Part shown: piece after piece, positions 32,251 to 41,259 of the stretch | How the letters are laid out: each line of letters starts with the position of its first letter | How positions within the stretch are numbered: position 1 is the first letter of the stretch | NCBI GenBank assembly: GCA_019058365.1 | Contig: JAHPZE010000030.1 | Location: 1-52,838 of the forward strand | From: Promethearchaeota archaeon | GTDB lineage: Archaea > Asgardarchaeota > Lokiarchaeia > Sigyniarchaeales > SOKP01 | Reading direction: 5' to 3' | Length of the DNA: 52,838 nt | The notes under the pieces: generated by a model | What the model was told of the DNA's origin: nothing | Seen by the model: only the letters and a program-made list of their open reading frames with translations | Database searches by the model: none | Program-made: the position numbers and the translations under genes

Positions 32251-34242
32251 TTATGTATAAAATCGTTTGTTATCAAAACTTCTGCTACTTCTTTTAAGTT
32301 CTTCAACTTCTTCAATATTTTCTTGCAGATTTTGTATTTTTTTTTCAATTAAATAAATTTCTTTTTGGAGGTTCTTAAAAGTCTTAAAATAATCAACCTC
32401 TGAAATAATTCCTTGATCAAATTTTGCATCTAATTTTTTCAGAGTTTCTTTCAAACTATATCTTTCTTTGTTAAGTTCAGTCATCTTTTCATGTTTTTCC
32501 TTATCTAGTTTGAATAGCTTCCGTTTATACCTATAAGATTTATTTGGTTGATTATACTCTGAATCAAACAACTCTGATAAATGATTTCTATTATAATCTT
32601 GGAACATACTATCTTTGTTTAGAAAATAATCATCTTCGTTATATTGGTTATTTATATTGCCACCTTGGTTCGGAATGTATGGATTTAAGTTGTTGAGTAG
32701 TTCATTATCAGAATTTAATCTTTGCGGATTATAATTTTGAACACGATTTTGTTCATAAACATTTTGTAAAAAAAATCGTTCCTTATCGTAGTTAGGGGGA
32801 CGATAGTTGGGCATAGATTGAGGTGCTTGAAATAAGGAGGGTTGGATATTTTGTGGATTTCCCTGAAAATTTACACTATCTGGATATGGTCTATAATGTT
32901 CTTTAAGCCAAGGTTGAGCGACGTTTTGTGGATACCTAAATTGAGGTGATGCTGGAGATGCAATATTATTTATTTGGTTGGGGTAAACATTAAAAGGGTT
33001 AGTTAAATCTTTATTATTAATGTGTATATGTTCATAACTTTTATTATATTGACATTTTATACTAAAAAATGAGTTAATGCTTTCTTCAATGAAGTTGATT
33101 AAGTCGTTTAAATCAATATTTATTTGCTGAAGTTTCTTTGCGGTTTTTTCATCATAAATTGTAGTTTCGTCAAAAGATCTCGCTAAAAGAACGTATTCAA
33201 TTACTCTAGAAATAGCTTTGGGAGGGAGCGTAAACTCATATTTTCCATAAGCAAATTCAATATAGAGCTTTTTGAAAACTCTACCTTTTTCTTTAATTCT
33301 TGTTAAATCTTCAACAGGAGCTTTTAGAATTAATTCTTGTTTTTTTTTGACTACTCCGTGCTCATGGATAAATGATAGATCATAATTAGTGATAAATAAA
33401 ATTCCTTTATCTTTCTTGTACTTTTCCTGAGTATTTAATCCATTAGCTAATTTTGCAAAAATAGCATAAACAGGTTTTTCTCCTTCTGCGAGTCTTATTA
33501 ATTTCTTGTATAAATTAAAATAATAACTAATCTTCGCGATAAACTGTAGATTCTTCTCAAAAGTTTTAAAACTATCATTGAATGTTTGGATATTTGTAGT
33601 TATAAATTCATCAATTGCATTATAACTTCGGAATAAATTTTCAAAAATTCCTTCTATTATTGTTATGTTTGAATTAGGTTGAGAGTAAATATCAAAAAAA
33701 TATTCCTTATTTTGATTTAATTGATGAAAATGAATATTAGTTTTTTCCAATAAAGTATTCTGGATATAAAGAAATAGTTTGAATAGAGCTAATAAATCAG
33801 ATTCCATTTTAGGAAAGTGATAACATTTATTTGGAGGATCTCTTACCTCTCTGATTTTTGATTGAAATAAATATAGTTTTTCAATAATTTCTTTTAAAGG
33901 ATTAATAAATGAGCGTGTATTTTTGATTAATTCTAAAAAATCCTTTTCTAATTCTTCTTTTTTTTCATAAATGTTAATTATTTGGTGAGAATCGCATTTT
34001 GGGCAAGCTTTTAAACGCTGATTAATTTTTACAATATTTTCTCCTCCACAGTCCTTACAGACTTTCTCATTTTCAGATTTTAAAATTTTTATATTTTTAG
34101 ATTTGCAATCTTGACAAATGAAAAAATCAACTTTTTTTTCATGGAGACAATCAGAACAAAAACTAGAGCCGCATTCTTCACAATAATAAGCTAATTTAAC
34201 GTGTACACTATGACAAAAACGACACACTTGTTCTGATGACAT
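32251..34242 (-). CDS. Multidomain cysteine-rich, PH-like, disordered and coiled-coil protein
   Basis: I do not know this 663-residue architecture as a named family. Residues 1-85 hold ten cysteines in CxxC pairs (C7/C10, C21/C24, C29/C32, C43/C46, C62/C65, C80/C83), with the first part resembling a B-box and the last two pairs zinc ribbons. About 90-270 is helical. About 275-355 shows a PH/GRAM-like strand pattern (GILFITNYDLSFIHEHG, LYIEFAYGKYEFTLPP). About 410-570 is low-complexity, rich in N, P, Q and Y. About 580-650 is a charged coiled coil. It suggests a cytosolic scaffold at membranes. It is on the minus strand, 81 bp upstream of the MetE gene. Confidence 0.7.
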   Translation of the reverse strand: MSSEQVCRFCHSVHVKLAYYCEECGSSFCSDCLHEKKVDFFICQDCKSKNIKILKSENEKVCKDCGGENIVKINQRLKACPKCDSHQIINIYEKKEELEKDFLELIKNTRSFINPLKEIIEKLYLFQSKIREVRDPPNKCYHFPKMESDLLALFKLFLYIQNTLLEKTNIHFHQLNQNKEYFFDIYSQPNSNITIIEGIFENLFRSYNAIDEFITTNIQTFNDSFKTFEKNLQFIAKISYYFNLYKKLIRLAEGEKPVYAIFAKLANGLNTQEKYKKDKGILFITNYDLSFIHEHGVVKKKQELILKAPVEDLTRIKEKGRVFKKLYIEFAYGKYEFTLPPKAISRVIEYVLLARSFDETTIYDEKTAKKLQQINIDLNDLINFIEESINSFFSIKCQYNKSYEHIHINNKDLTNPFNVYPNQINNIASPASPQFRYPQNVAQPWLKEHYRPYPDSVNFQGNPQNIQPSLFQAPQSMPNYRPPNYDKERFFLQNVYEQNRVQNYNPQRLNSDNELLNNLNPYIPNQGGNINNQYNEDDYFLNKDSMFQDYNRNHLSELFDSEYNQPNKSYRYKRKLFKLDKEKHEKMTELNKERYSLKETLKKLDAKFDQGIISEVDYFKTFKNLQKEIYLIEKKIQNLQENIEEVEELKRSSRSFDNKRFYT

Positions 34243-34404
34243 TAATACTTAAACCCAACCTAATAAAGTAAAAATTTCGTTTAAAATCGCTTTATCAGAA
34301 GAATAAGAAATTCTGAGATATAAAAAAAGATTATAATATGGGTGTATCATGTATTATTCCTTCAGATAAAACTGGGAAGAAAAACTAGAATAGATTGAAA
34401 AGGG

Positions 34405-34698
34405 TTATTTAATAATTTTTACTTTTTTTCCAAGTGCTTGACCCGGAACTCCTGCTTTCTTGAAATGAGCTCTTACAGCTCCATTATTACCATGAGATCG
34501 AGATATAACTCCCTTTAATTCTTTACCAGTAGGAGTAATCCAGACCACAGTTCTCCCTATAAGCTTATTAGCATCATTTCTTGTTTTTATATTTGGGAAA
34601 ACTAAGACACAGTGTTTCTGATGTATTGTATGACGCCCACGTTTATAATTTGAAATAACTCCTTCCATACCCAGGATGTCTAATTTATTTAATGTCAT
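34405..34698 (-). CDS. rpl35ae: 50S ribosomal protein eL33 (L35Ae)
   Basis: The 97-residue protein is eL33, a large-subunit protein of archaea and eukaryotes. The signatures are MEGVISNYKRGRHTIHQKHC, the WITPTGKELKGVISRSHGN strand, and the closing VRAHFKKAGVPGQALGKKV. The ATG at 34698 gives a ten-residue extension (MTLNKLDILG) before the commoner MEGVI start. The internal ATG is also possible. It is monocistronic and divergent from the ceramidase-like gene. Confidence 0.92.
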   Translation of the reverse strand: MTLNKLDILGMEGVISNYKRGRHTIHQKHCVLVFPNIKTRNDANKLIGRTVVWITPTGKELKGVISRSHGNNGAVRAHFKKAGVPGQALGKKVKIIK

Positions 34699-34853
34699 AG
34701 ATGACTACTAAAAAGCATTTTAATCTTAAAAAATTAATAGAAAAAATACTCCAAAACTATTAAGTTTTTTTAAATGTTATTCCATACTTAAATTTTAATT
34801 TCATTTCCATAAAAAAAAAGATTTTTGTTTTAACTCACTTTAAATATAACTCG

Positions 34854-36263
34854 ATGAGAGTTTCTTTCAGTAAAATTATAATTACACCTAAAGATTTTTT
34901 TGGTAGACCTATAGCGGGTTATGCCCGAAAAAATCCTTGTATGGGCAAATTAGATGATATATATGCATATGGAGTTTTGATTGAAGGAAAAAGTGAAGAA
35001 AGAGGGAAAAATAAACTTTTGCTCATCTCATTAGATTTATTGAAGAGCCCAATAGCACTCTGTAATTACATTAAGATAAAAATTAAAAAGAACCATCCAT
35101 CTCTTGAAACTGACCAAATTTTAATTCATTGTACTCATACTCATTCTGCACCCGATCTTACTGGTGAATATCATTGGCCAGGAGGGCTTTTAAACGTAGT
35201 GAAGGGGATAATGTTCGGTCGTAATCGTAGTGATGATTATATTGTATGGTTTGTAAATCAGATAGTCAAAATGGTTGAAGATTTAATTAGCAATTTAAAG
35301 CCATGTAAAATGGCATGGTTGAAAAAAAAATTTAATCCAGATATTGTTATAAATAGAAAACACCCAACTCGTCAATCAATTCCAGAATTAGGTGTAATTA
35401 GTTTCATTAATGCAGACGATAATGGCTTAATTGGATTTATTGTTAATTACTCATGCCACCCAACAACATTGTCTTTTCAAAACAACAAGCTATCGGCAGA
35501 TTATCCTGGCAAAATTATAGAAAAGGTTTCCCAACTTACCAATTGCAATGTTGGGGTTGTTTTTTTTAATGGTGCTGCAGGGGATATAAACCCTATTACA
35601 ACCTGTGGAACAAATTATCAAAAATTAGAACTTGATAAATCTTTGATTTATGATCAGTTGGGTACATACAATCACACAAAAAAAATAGGATTCGGGATTG
35701 CTGATGAAGCTTTAAATTTAACAAAATCGATAGCTAAAACAGATTATTATAATGATTTAGAATTTCAATTCTATTTAAATTCCTTCTGGATCCCTATGAA
35801 AGATTTTAAATATTTCTCGAAAACTTGGTTTAGGAATAAACTTATATATTCACTTAAAAAATATCTTCTACTGAAAGTTACAAAAATAACTTTAGAAAAA
35901 GCCAATTTTCCTTCTTTTACTATAAAACGAAAAAATTTTAAATTATGTGCAAAAACAGTAATACAATTTATCAAATTCAATTTCGAATATGAATCAAATT
36001 CAAAATCAATTGGTATTATGACCGTACCAGGGGAACTTTTCGAAGATTATGGTAATTTTTTGCTTAAAGAATCACCTACCGGAAGAGAAAATTCCTTTAT
36101 ATTTCAAAATTCTAATGATTGGATATCGTATTTATTTCCTGCTAAAGATTATATTGAAGAAGGTGGATATGAACCACTTGCTAGTTTTAGTCCCATATGT
36201 GGGTATTTTACAGAAAAAAAGATGTTAAAACTCTTTAAAGAAATTAAAAGTCAAAATAATTAG
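34854..36263 (+). CDS. Neutral/alkaline ceramidase-like hydrolase
   Basis: This 469-residue protein resembles the N-terminal catalytic domain of neutral/alkaline non-lysosomal ceramidase. It contains the opening SFSKIIITPKDFFGRPIAGY, the LISLDLL strand, HCTHTHSAPDLTGEY with zinc-binding histidines, YSCHPTTL, and FFNGAAGDINP with the catalytic aspartate region. No signal peptide or membrane anchor is visible, so it is probably cytosolic. Archaea lack ordinary ceramides, so the real substrate is probably another amide or ester. It ends 6 bp before the convergent C69 peptidase gene. Confidence 0.78.
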   Translation: MRVSFSKIIITPKDFFGRPIAGYARKNPCMGKLDDIYAYGVLIEGKSEERGKNKLLLISLDLLKSPIALCNYIKIKIKKNHPSLETDQILIHCTHTHSAPDLTGEYHWPGGLLNVVKGIMFGRNRSDDYIVWFVNQIVKMVEDLISNLKPCKMAWLKKKFNPDIVINRKHPTRQSIPELGVISFINADDNGLIGFIVNYSCHPTTLSFQNNKLSADYPGKIIEKVSQLTNCNVGVVFFNGAAGDINPITTCGTNYQKLELDKSLIYDQLGTYNHTKKIGFGIADEALNLTKSIAKTDYYNDLEFQFYLNSFWIPMKDFKYFSKTWFRNKLIYSLKKYLLLKVTKITLEKANFPSFTIKRKNFKLCAKTVIQFIKFNFEYESNSKSIGIMTVPGELFEDYGNFLLKESPTGRENSFIFQNSNDWISYLFPAKDYIEEGGYEPLASFSPICGYFTEKKMLKLFKEIKSQNN

Positions 36264-36269
36264 AGAAAT

Positions 36270-37436
36270 TTAATTAATCATCTCATAGGATTTATTCCAT
36301 GCTTCTAAATTTAGCATTTTTATATTTTGTAGGAAATCTTCTTCAGAAGTTTTATCTTCTTGAATTATAAGTTCATCTACTTTTAAGATAATTGAATTTT
36401 CAATGTTTCTTAGTTCAAGTTTTCTATTTACAGGTTTAGATCTTGCATGTTTTACCCAAAACCAATCAGAATCAATGTTTGAATATGGTCCAGGATTGTA
36501 ATATTTTTGCCCTTCTATGGGAAAAGCATAAGGTTTATAGATACTAGTACATGGGAGAGTTGTTCCTGTAAACCAGTGAATTGATTTTTTATTATTCCTT
36601 AAATAAGAAACTTGAGAACCTGTTGACTCAAAACCTCCATGCATACAAATTCCTGCTTGATGTTCTCTCAGAAATTCCATCATTAATTTAGGAGTTATTT
36701 TTCCTATATACTCGTTCAATAATATTGAAGATTTTCCTCCTCTTGAATAGGGTGAAGGAATAGTAGAAATTGGAGATCCAGAAAAAGTTTCAGCAAAATC
36801 GAATTCTTCTTCAATTTTGCAATACTGTTTTTCAATAGCATAATCAATTATTCCCGTTTTTCTGAAATCTCCCTTACCTCTAATAGTAATACCATTTGAA
36901 ATTGATCGAACATCTTTAATCTTTTCTACAATCCACCATTTATCAGCAGTCTCTAAGACATAAGCTTCTTTGGGATCGGCAATTATAAATGAATTGTGGT
37001 ACATCCAACTCGGATCGTCAAATGCACAACCACCTCCTTGTCCAAATTTTTCTAATAAATCGATCATTATCTCCATTGCTTCTTTTGCAGTTTTACCTCT
37101 CTCAAGACCTAACCTTAATAAATCCATTCCTAATAGTCCAATATTTCTTAGAGGCTCATGTGTATATACTGCTTCATTTCCAATTACCACTCCATGCTCA
37201 TTAGTACCCATTTCTGCCCCCCATATCCAAAAGGGTTGGCTTAATAAAATTGCATAAGTTTCAGAAACTTGAGGTATTTCTATATAAGTACATTTTAAAG
37301 TATCACCCTTTTCAAATCTCATTTTGGGGCAATATGTTATTAATTGTACTTCATTAAATGGGCGATCTGAGTTCTTACCAAAAATTACACTTCCATCTTC
37401 AGTGGAATTTCCTAATGCTACTAGAGTGTCACACAT
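36270..37436 (-). CDS. C69-family dipeptidase / secernin-like Ntn hydrolase
   Basis: The 388-residue protein opens with MCDTLVALGNSTEDGSVIFGKNSDRP, the signature of family C69. Cys2 becomes the N-terminal nucleophile after removal of the methionine. A normal-length Ntn fold follows, with the conserved GANEHGVV-like block (GTNEHGVVIGNEAV) near residue 77. It probably hydrolyses dipeptides or similar amides. It lies in a minus-strand run with the M20 peptidase and RidA genes, consistent with amino-acid salvage. Confidence 0.85.
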   Translation of the reverse strand: MCDTLVALGNSTEDGSVIFGKNSDRPFNEVQLITYCPKMRFEKGDTLKCTYIEIPQVSETYAILLSQPFWIWGAEMGTNEHGVVIGNEAVYTHEPLRNIGLLGMDLLRLGLERGKTAKEAMEIMIDLLEKFGQGGGCAFDDPSWMYHNSFIIADPKEAYVLETADKWWIVEKIKDVRSISNGITIRGKGDFRKTGIIDYAIEKQYCKIEEEFDFAETFSGSPISTIPSPYSRGGKSSILLNEYIGKITPKLMMEFLREHQAGICMHGGFESTGSQVSYLRNNKKSIHWFTGTTLPCTSIYKPYAFPIEGQKYYNPGPYSNIDSDWFWVKHARSKPVNRKLELRNIENSIILKVDELIIQEDKTSEEDFLQNIKMLNLEAWNKSYEMIN

Positions 37437-37480
37437 TATTCATCATTTTATTACAATTAATAGAATAAATAGGTGTAGAA

Positions 37481-38707
37481 TCAGGATTTTTTAAGATAAT
37501 TAAAAGCAGTTATTGCAAAGATTTTAGTTACATTAATTACATCATTGATATAGACAAACTCATCTTGGGCATGATAATTATTATCTCCCCGAAGAGGTCC
37601 AATTAAAATAGTTTCTATTCCATTTTCCTGAAATAATTGAGCATCTGTAGTTGGTAAAAAAGTCTTAAAATCTCTTTCTTCTTTAAATACAGTTTTGAAT
37701 GCTTTTTTTACTGCAAGGGCGAAGGTAGATTTTGTATCTGCTATTTGTGGTTTAATATAAGCTCCTATTTGAGCAGTAATATTTAAGTTAGGATCTTCTT
37801 TCTTAAGAGATTCTACAAAATTAAAAATTCTTACCTTAATACTCTCGATATCCATTTCTGGAATGACCGTAATCATACATTGCAAAACACAATTATCTGG
37901 AATTGTGTTCACTGAATTTCCTCCATTTATCAATGTAAAATTTACTGAACTTACTTTCGATGGAAGATCAGGAGGGAGAGGGTATTTAGTTTCCAATTGT
38001 TTGAATTCTTCTTGTAGTTCCATTAGGAAATTCATAATCTTTACCATCTTTGCAATGGCGTTTATTCCTGAATATTTATTTCGATTGGGCGGAGCTAAAT
38101 CTGGATAGGCTTGCGCATGTCGTCGTATTCCTTGAATGATAAAACTCATCTGCAGTGCCCCCCCAAGATAGGCAATTGGATAATTAGAACAAACATCACC
38201 TAATAAACAAGCATCTCCAGTAATGATTTTATCCTTAACAAGATATTCAGAACCAAGTAATCCACCTATTTCCTCGTTAATTACAGCAGTTAAGATTAAT
38301 TTTCCATTTAAGTTTATTGCGAGATCTAATAAAGCTTTTGTTGCGAAGATTTCTGCAGCTACGCATGCCTTATCATCAGCAGCTCCACGTCCATAGATTT
38401 TATTTCCAACAATCTCTCCTCCATGTGGATCTTTAGTCCAACCATCAAGCGAGGCAACTGTGTCAATATGAGCATTGAATATTAGAGATGGTCCATTCTC
38501 ATTTCCTATTTCTCCGATAATGTTCTTCCTTTTAACTTTTGTATTTATTCGAAATTCAATCATCTTAGATTCAACAAATTTCGATATATCTTTATACTTT
38601 CCCGGTGGTACTTCAGAAGGAATCTTAACCAAATCTTGAAGAAATTGGATTATTTCATCTTTCATGGTATCTATTTTTTCCATAATTGCCTTTTCCATAT
38701 CATCCAT
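37481..38707 (-). CDS. M20-family metallopeptidase (ArgE/DapE-like)
   Basis: The 408-residue protein is a dinuclear zinc hydrolase of the ArgE/DapE/carboxypeptidase group. Metal ligands are in NAHIDTVAS (H), GRGAADDKA (D), VINEEIGG (catalytic and ligand E) and YHAQDEF (H near the C-terminus). It cleaves an N-acyl or peptide bond; the substrate is not defined. The start is ATG 38707. An in-frame GTG nine nt upstream is the core of its GTGAAAAT ribosome-binding site, as for the M29 and gcvH genes. Confidence 0.85.
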   Translation of the reverse strand: MDDMEKAIMEKIDTMKDEIIQFLQDLVKIPSEVPPGKYKDISKFVESKMIEFRINTKVKRKNIIGEIGNENGPSLIFNAHIDTVASLDGWTKDPHGGEIVGNKIYGRGAADDKACVAAEIFATKALLDLAINLNGKLILTAVINEEIGGLLGSEYLVKDKIITGDACLLGDVCSNYPIAYLGGALQMSFIIQGIRRHAQAYPDLAPPNRNKYSGINAIAKMVKIMNFLMELQEEFKQLETKYPLPPDLPSKVSSVNFTLINGGNSVNTIPDNCVLQCMITVIPEMDIESIKVRIFNFVESLKKEDPNLNITAQIGAYIKPQIADTKSTFALAVKKAFKTVFKEERDFKTFLPTTDAQLFQENGIETILIGPLRGDNNYHAQDEFVYINDVINVTKIFAITAFNYLKKS

Positions 38708-38834
38708 TATTTTCACGAGTTATTTTATAATTTTTAATAAAAATAAAAATGTTATTATCTATATAAAGTATTTTCTGATGGAACTATAAGCTTATAGAGA
38801 AAATAAATTATAAAGAAAATTGTAAGAATTTAGA

Positions 38835-39209
38835 TTATAATATTGCTATTGCATCAATTTCAATTAATCCGTATGGGAGAGGACATGTTGCCTCAATTGT
38901 AGTTCTTGTAGGAAATTTTTCAGATACACCATTTTGCTCAAAAAATTCTTTATAGGCATTATTCATCTCATTGAAATCAGTTATATTTTTTAAAAATACA
39001 GTTACCTTCACTAAGTTGGAAACTTTTGCTCCCGCGGCTTCTAATATTTTTTTGATTTTTTCAAAAGCAGCAAATGTTTGACTCTTTATATCTCTCGCTT
39101 CTGGAGTTGCAACTTGTCCTGATATAAAAATAAGATTATTAGTCTTTATACCAAGATTATAGGGTCCAGCTTTAGGCGCTCCAGTATCAATTACTTCAAA
39201 ATTAACCAT
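38835..39209 (-). CDS. ridA: RidA-family reactive-imine deaminase
   Basis: The 124-residue protein is RidA (YjgF/YER057c/UK114), which hydrolyses reactive enamine/imine intermediates from amino-acid metabolism. Typical blocks are APKAGPYNLGIKTNNLIFISGQV, the central FLKNITDFNEMNNAY and the C-terminal TRTTIEATCPLPYGLIEIDAIA with its active-site arginine and glutamate. The start is ATG 39209, eight nt after a GGTGAT ribosome-binding site. The longer frame from 39329 adds a non-homologous extension and is unlikely. Confidence 0.92.
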   Translation of the reverse strand: MVNFEVIDTGAPKAGPYNLGIKTNNLIFISGQVATPEARDIKSQTFAAFEKIKKILEAAGAKVSNLVKVTVFLKNITDFNEMNNAYKEFFEQNGVSEKFPTRTTIEATCPLPYGLIEIDAIAIL

Positions 39210-39447
39210 TTTGATTATCACCAAGAAAGTTTTTAATAATTTTTTATTTAATTGTTTGATATTGATAATTACGATTAACCCATAATAATAAAATTTATTT
39301 ATTGTCGTATATGAGTCAAACAAATCCAAATTTAATTAAGTTTTAATAAAATTCTTTTTTTAATGAATTAAACTTAATTATAATTAAAGTTGTACACACT
39401 TTTTTGGTTTTAAACCAGTAAATGCGTTCTATAAAGATTGAAATATC

Positions 39448-41247
39448 TTGAAAGCAAATAAAGATAATATTTGGATATTTACTTTTGAATACGCTGGAAT
39501 TGTGAAAGTAGGTGGTCTTGGAGAAGTACCTGCAAATCAAGCTAAGCATCTAGCTAATGATTATAACATTACAGTATTTATTCCTTCACATGGTCAATTA
39601 CAGAATCTAGATAAAACTCTTGTATGGGAAAAATTGCCATTTAATTGTGTTGGACAAATAAATCCTTCTCAATTTGGTGTTATTGAACCAGAAGCTACAT
39701 ACAATATTTCATTTTACAAATCGAAAATAAACAATGTAAATATTATTTTATTACACGGGGAAAATCCATTTACTATTAGATTTTTAGATGATAAAATTGT
39801 ATATAATCCAGATACGCTGAGTGGAAAAATTTCTCTCTTTGCTATAGGAATGCGTTGTTTTGTTGATTTTTTAATTGATTATCGAAAAGAAGAATTACCT
39901 GATATAATTCATATTCATGATTATCATGCTGTCATACCATTTATTGGAATAAAACAAATAATGGCGAAAAATGGCTTAGATGTAGCCTCATTGATTACAA
40001 TTCATTTGTTAACTTGGCCTAGATACGGAATTGATTTTTATAGAACGTGTGAAATTGATGATACTCCTATTTCTATTCATTTAAAAGAAGGGCTTAAACC
40101 ATTAAATCTAAATGAAATTTTCTCAATCTGTGAAAAAATTAGTGGAAAGTATCAGCCACCATCTGTAGAGCAAGTTGGAGCTTTTGTTAGTGATTTGGTG
40201 ACAACAGTAAGTCAATCCTATTTGAAATCAGATATAATCCCTAACTGCGGCAAAGAATTAATTGAATTCAAATCTAATTTTGTCTGGGATGGATGTGATT
40301 GGGATTATAATGAAATCTATCAGAATGTATTAAAAAATAATGAACATGAAATAAGGGATATTTTGCTTGTATCAGATGAAAAAGATTTAACCTTATCTGA
40401 TATGAAACAGTATTTATTGACCTATAAATTATCGCATTTAGATAGAAGTCCATTAATTCAATCAGAAAAAGTATTGAATATAATTAATGAGATTTCAAAT
40501 GGAAATGAATTTGTTAGAAATGGATATATTAAAGCTTTTGAAGAATCAGGGCCTTTAATAATTACTACTGGAAGAATATCACCACAAAAAGGTTTTGAAA
40601 CAATTCTTGAGGCGATACCTGAAGTATTAAAAGTAATTCCTAATGCTAAATTCTTATTTCTCATATTACCGACCGATTATAGTATAAATGAAATAAAGAT
40701 CTATGCTCAATATGTCAAAAAGTATCCTAACAATCTAAGGATCATATTTGGAGTAGCTATAGATATATTTTATCTAGCGCATATTTCATCGGATGTTTAT
40801 TGTGCTTTATCCCGGTGGGAACCATTTGGTATCATCGCTTTAGAAGCAATGTCTGCTAAATTACCAGTAATTGCAACAAAAGTGGGGGGATTTCAAGAAT
40901 CTATAATAGATATTAGAAATTTTCCTGAAATAGGTACAGGTATTTTAATTGATAAAGATAATCCAGCTCAATTTGCAGATGCACTTATCTCTCTTTTTAA
41001 ATTAAAGGAAATTTCTGAGAAAGTAAAAGAAAAGGAAGCTATTTATGAAACTGAAAATTTTCAATTAGTTAATCAGATTCCTGATAAAATACTTGAATCC
41101 TTAGTATTATTAGATCCAAATTATTACAATAAGATTAAAGAAAATTGCTATAAAAGAGTAGAACATAACTTTAGATGGAAAACTGTTTCTATGAAATTAA
41201 TCGAGTTGTATACTTTGATAAAGAATCTTCGCTCATCATACACTTAA
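39448..41247 (+). CDS. Glycogen/starch synthase-like glycosyltransferase (GT5)
   Basis: The 599-residue GT-B enzyme adds glucose from a nucleotide sugar to alpha-glucan. The N-terminal KVGGLGEVPANQAKHLAN is the GT5 sugar-nucleotide loop, and a HIHDYHA motif follows near residue 150. The C-terminal domain has TTGRISPQKGFETILEAIP and the EX7E motif SRWEPFGIIALEAMSAKLP. About 100 extra residues lie between the domains (near 260-370). It starts at TTG 39448. The 238-bp gap before it carries no gene and presumably its promoter. Two MFS paralogs follow closely and may form an operon with it. Confidence 0.87.
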   Translation: MKANKDNIWIFTFEYAGIVKVGGLGEVPANQAKHLANDYNITVFIPSHGQLQNLDKTLVWEKLPFNCVGQINPSQFGVIEPEATYNISFYKSKINNVNIILLHGENPFTIRFLDDKIVYNPDTLSGKISLFAIGMRCFVDFLIDYRKEELPDIIHIHDYHAVIPFIGIKQIMAKNGLDVASLITIHLLTWPRYGIDFYRTCEIDDTPISIHLKEGLKPLNLNEIFSICEKISGKYQPPSVEQVGAFVSDLVTTVSQSYLKSDIIPNCGKELIEFKSNFVWDGCDWDYNEIYQNVLKNNEHEIRDILLVSDEKDLTLSDMKQYLLTYKLSHLDRSPLIQSEKVLNIINEISNGNEFVRNGYIKAFEESGPLIITTGRISPQKGFETILEAIPEVLKVIPNAKFLFLILPTDYSINEIKIYAQYVKKYPNNLRIIFGVAIDIFYLAHISSDVYCALSRWEPFGIIALEAMSAKLPVIATKVGGFQESIIDIRNFPEIGTGILIDKDNPAQFADALISLFKLKEISEKVKEKEAIYETENFQLVNQIPDKILESLVLLDPNYYNKIKENCYKRVEHNFRWKTVSMKLIELYTLIKNLRSSYT

Positions 41248-41259
41248 GGAGCTAGACTT

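Noticed and set aside
34339..34389. Sixteen-codon plus-strand frame MGVSCIIPSDKTGKKN
   Set aside because: It is too short to support and has no ribosome-binding site; the gap 34243-34404 otherwise holds nothing recognisable.
39210..39329. Longer RidA start at 39329
   Set aside because: The added 40 residues are not RidA-like, and a good GGTGAT ribosome-binding site precedes ATG 39209.
39343..39549. Minus-strand 68-codon frame over the start of the glycogen synthase gene
   Set aside because: It overlaps the conserved N-terminus of the GT5 enzyme and shows no protein-like features.
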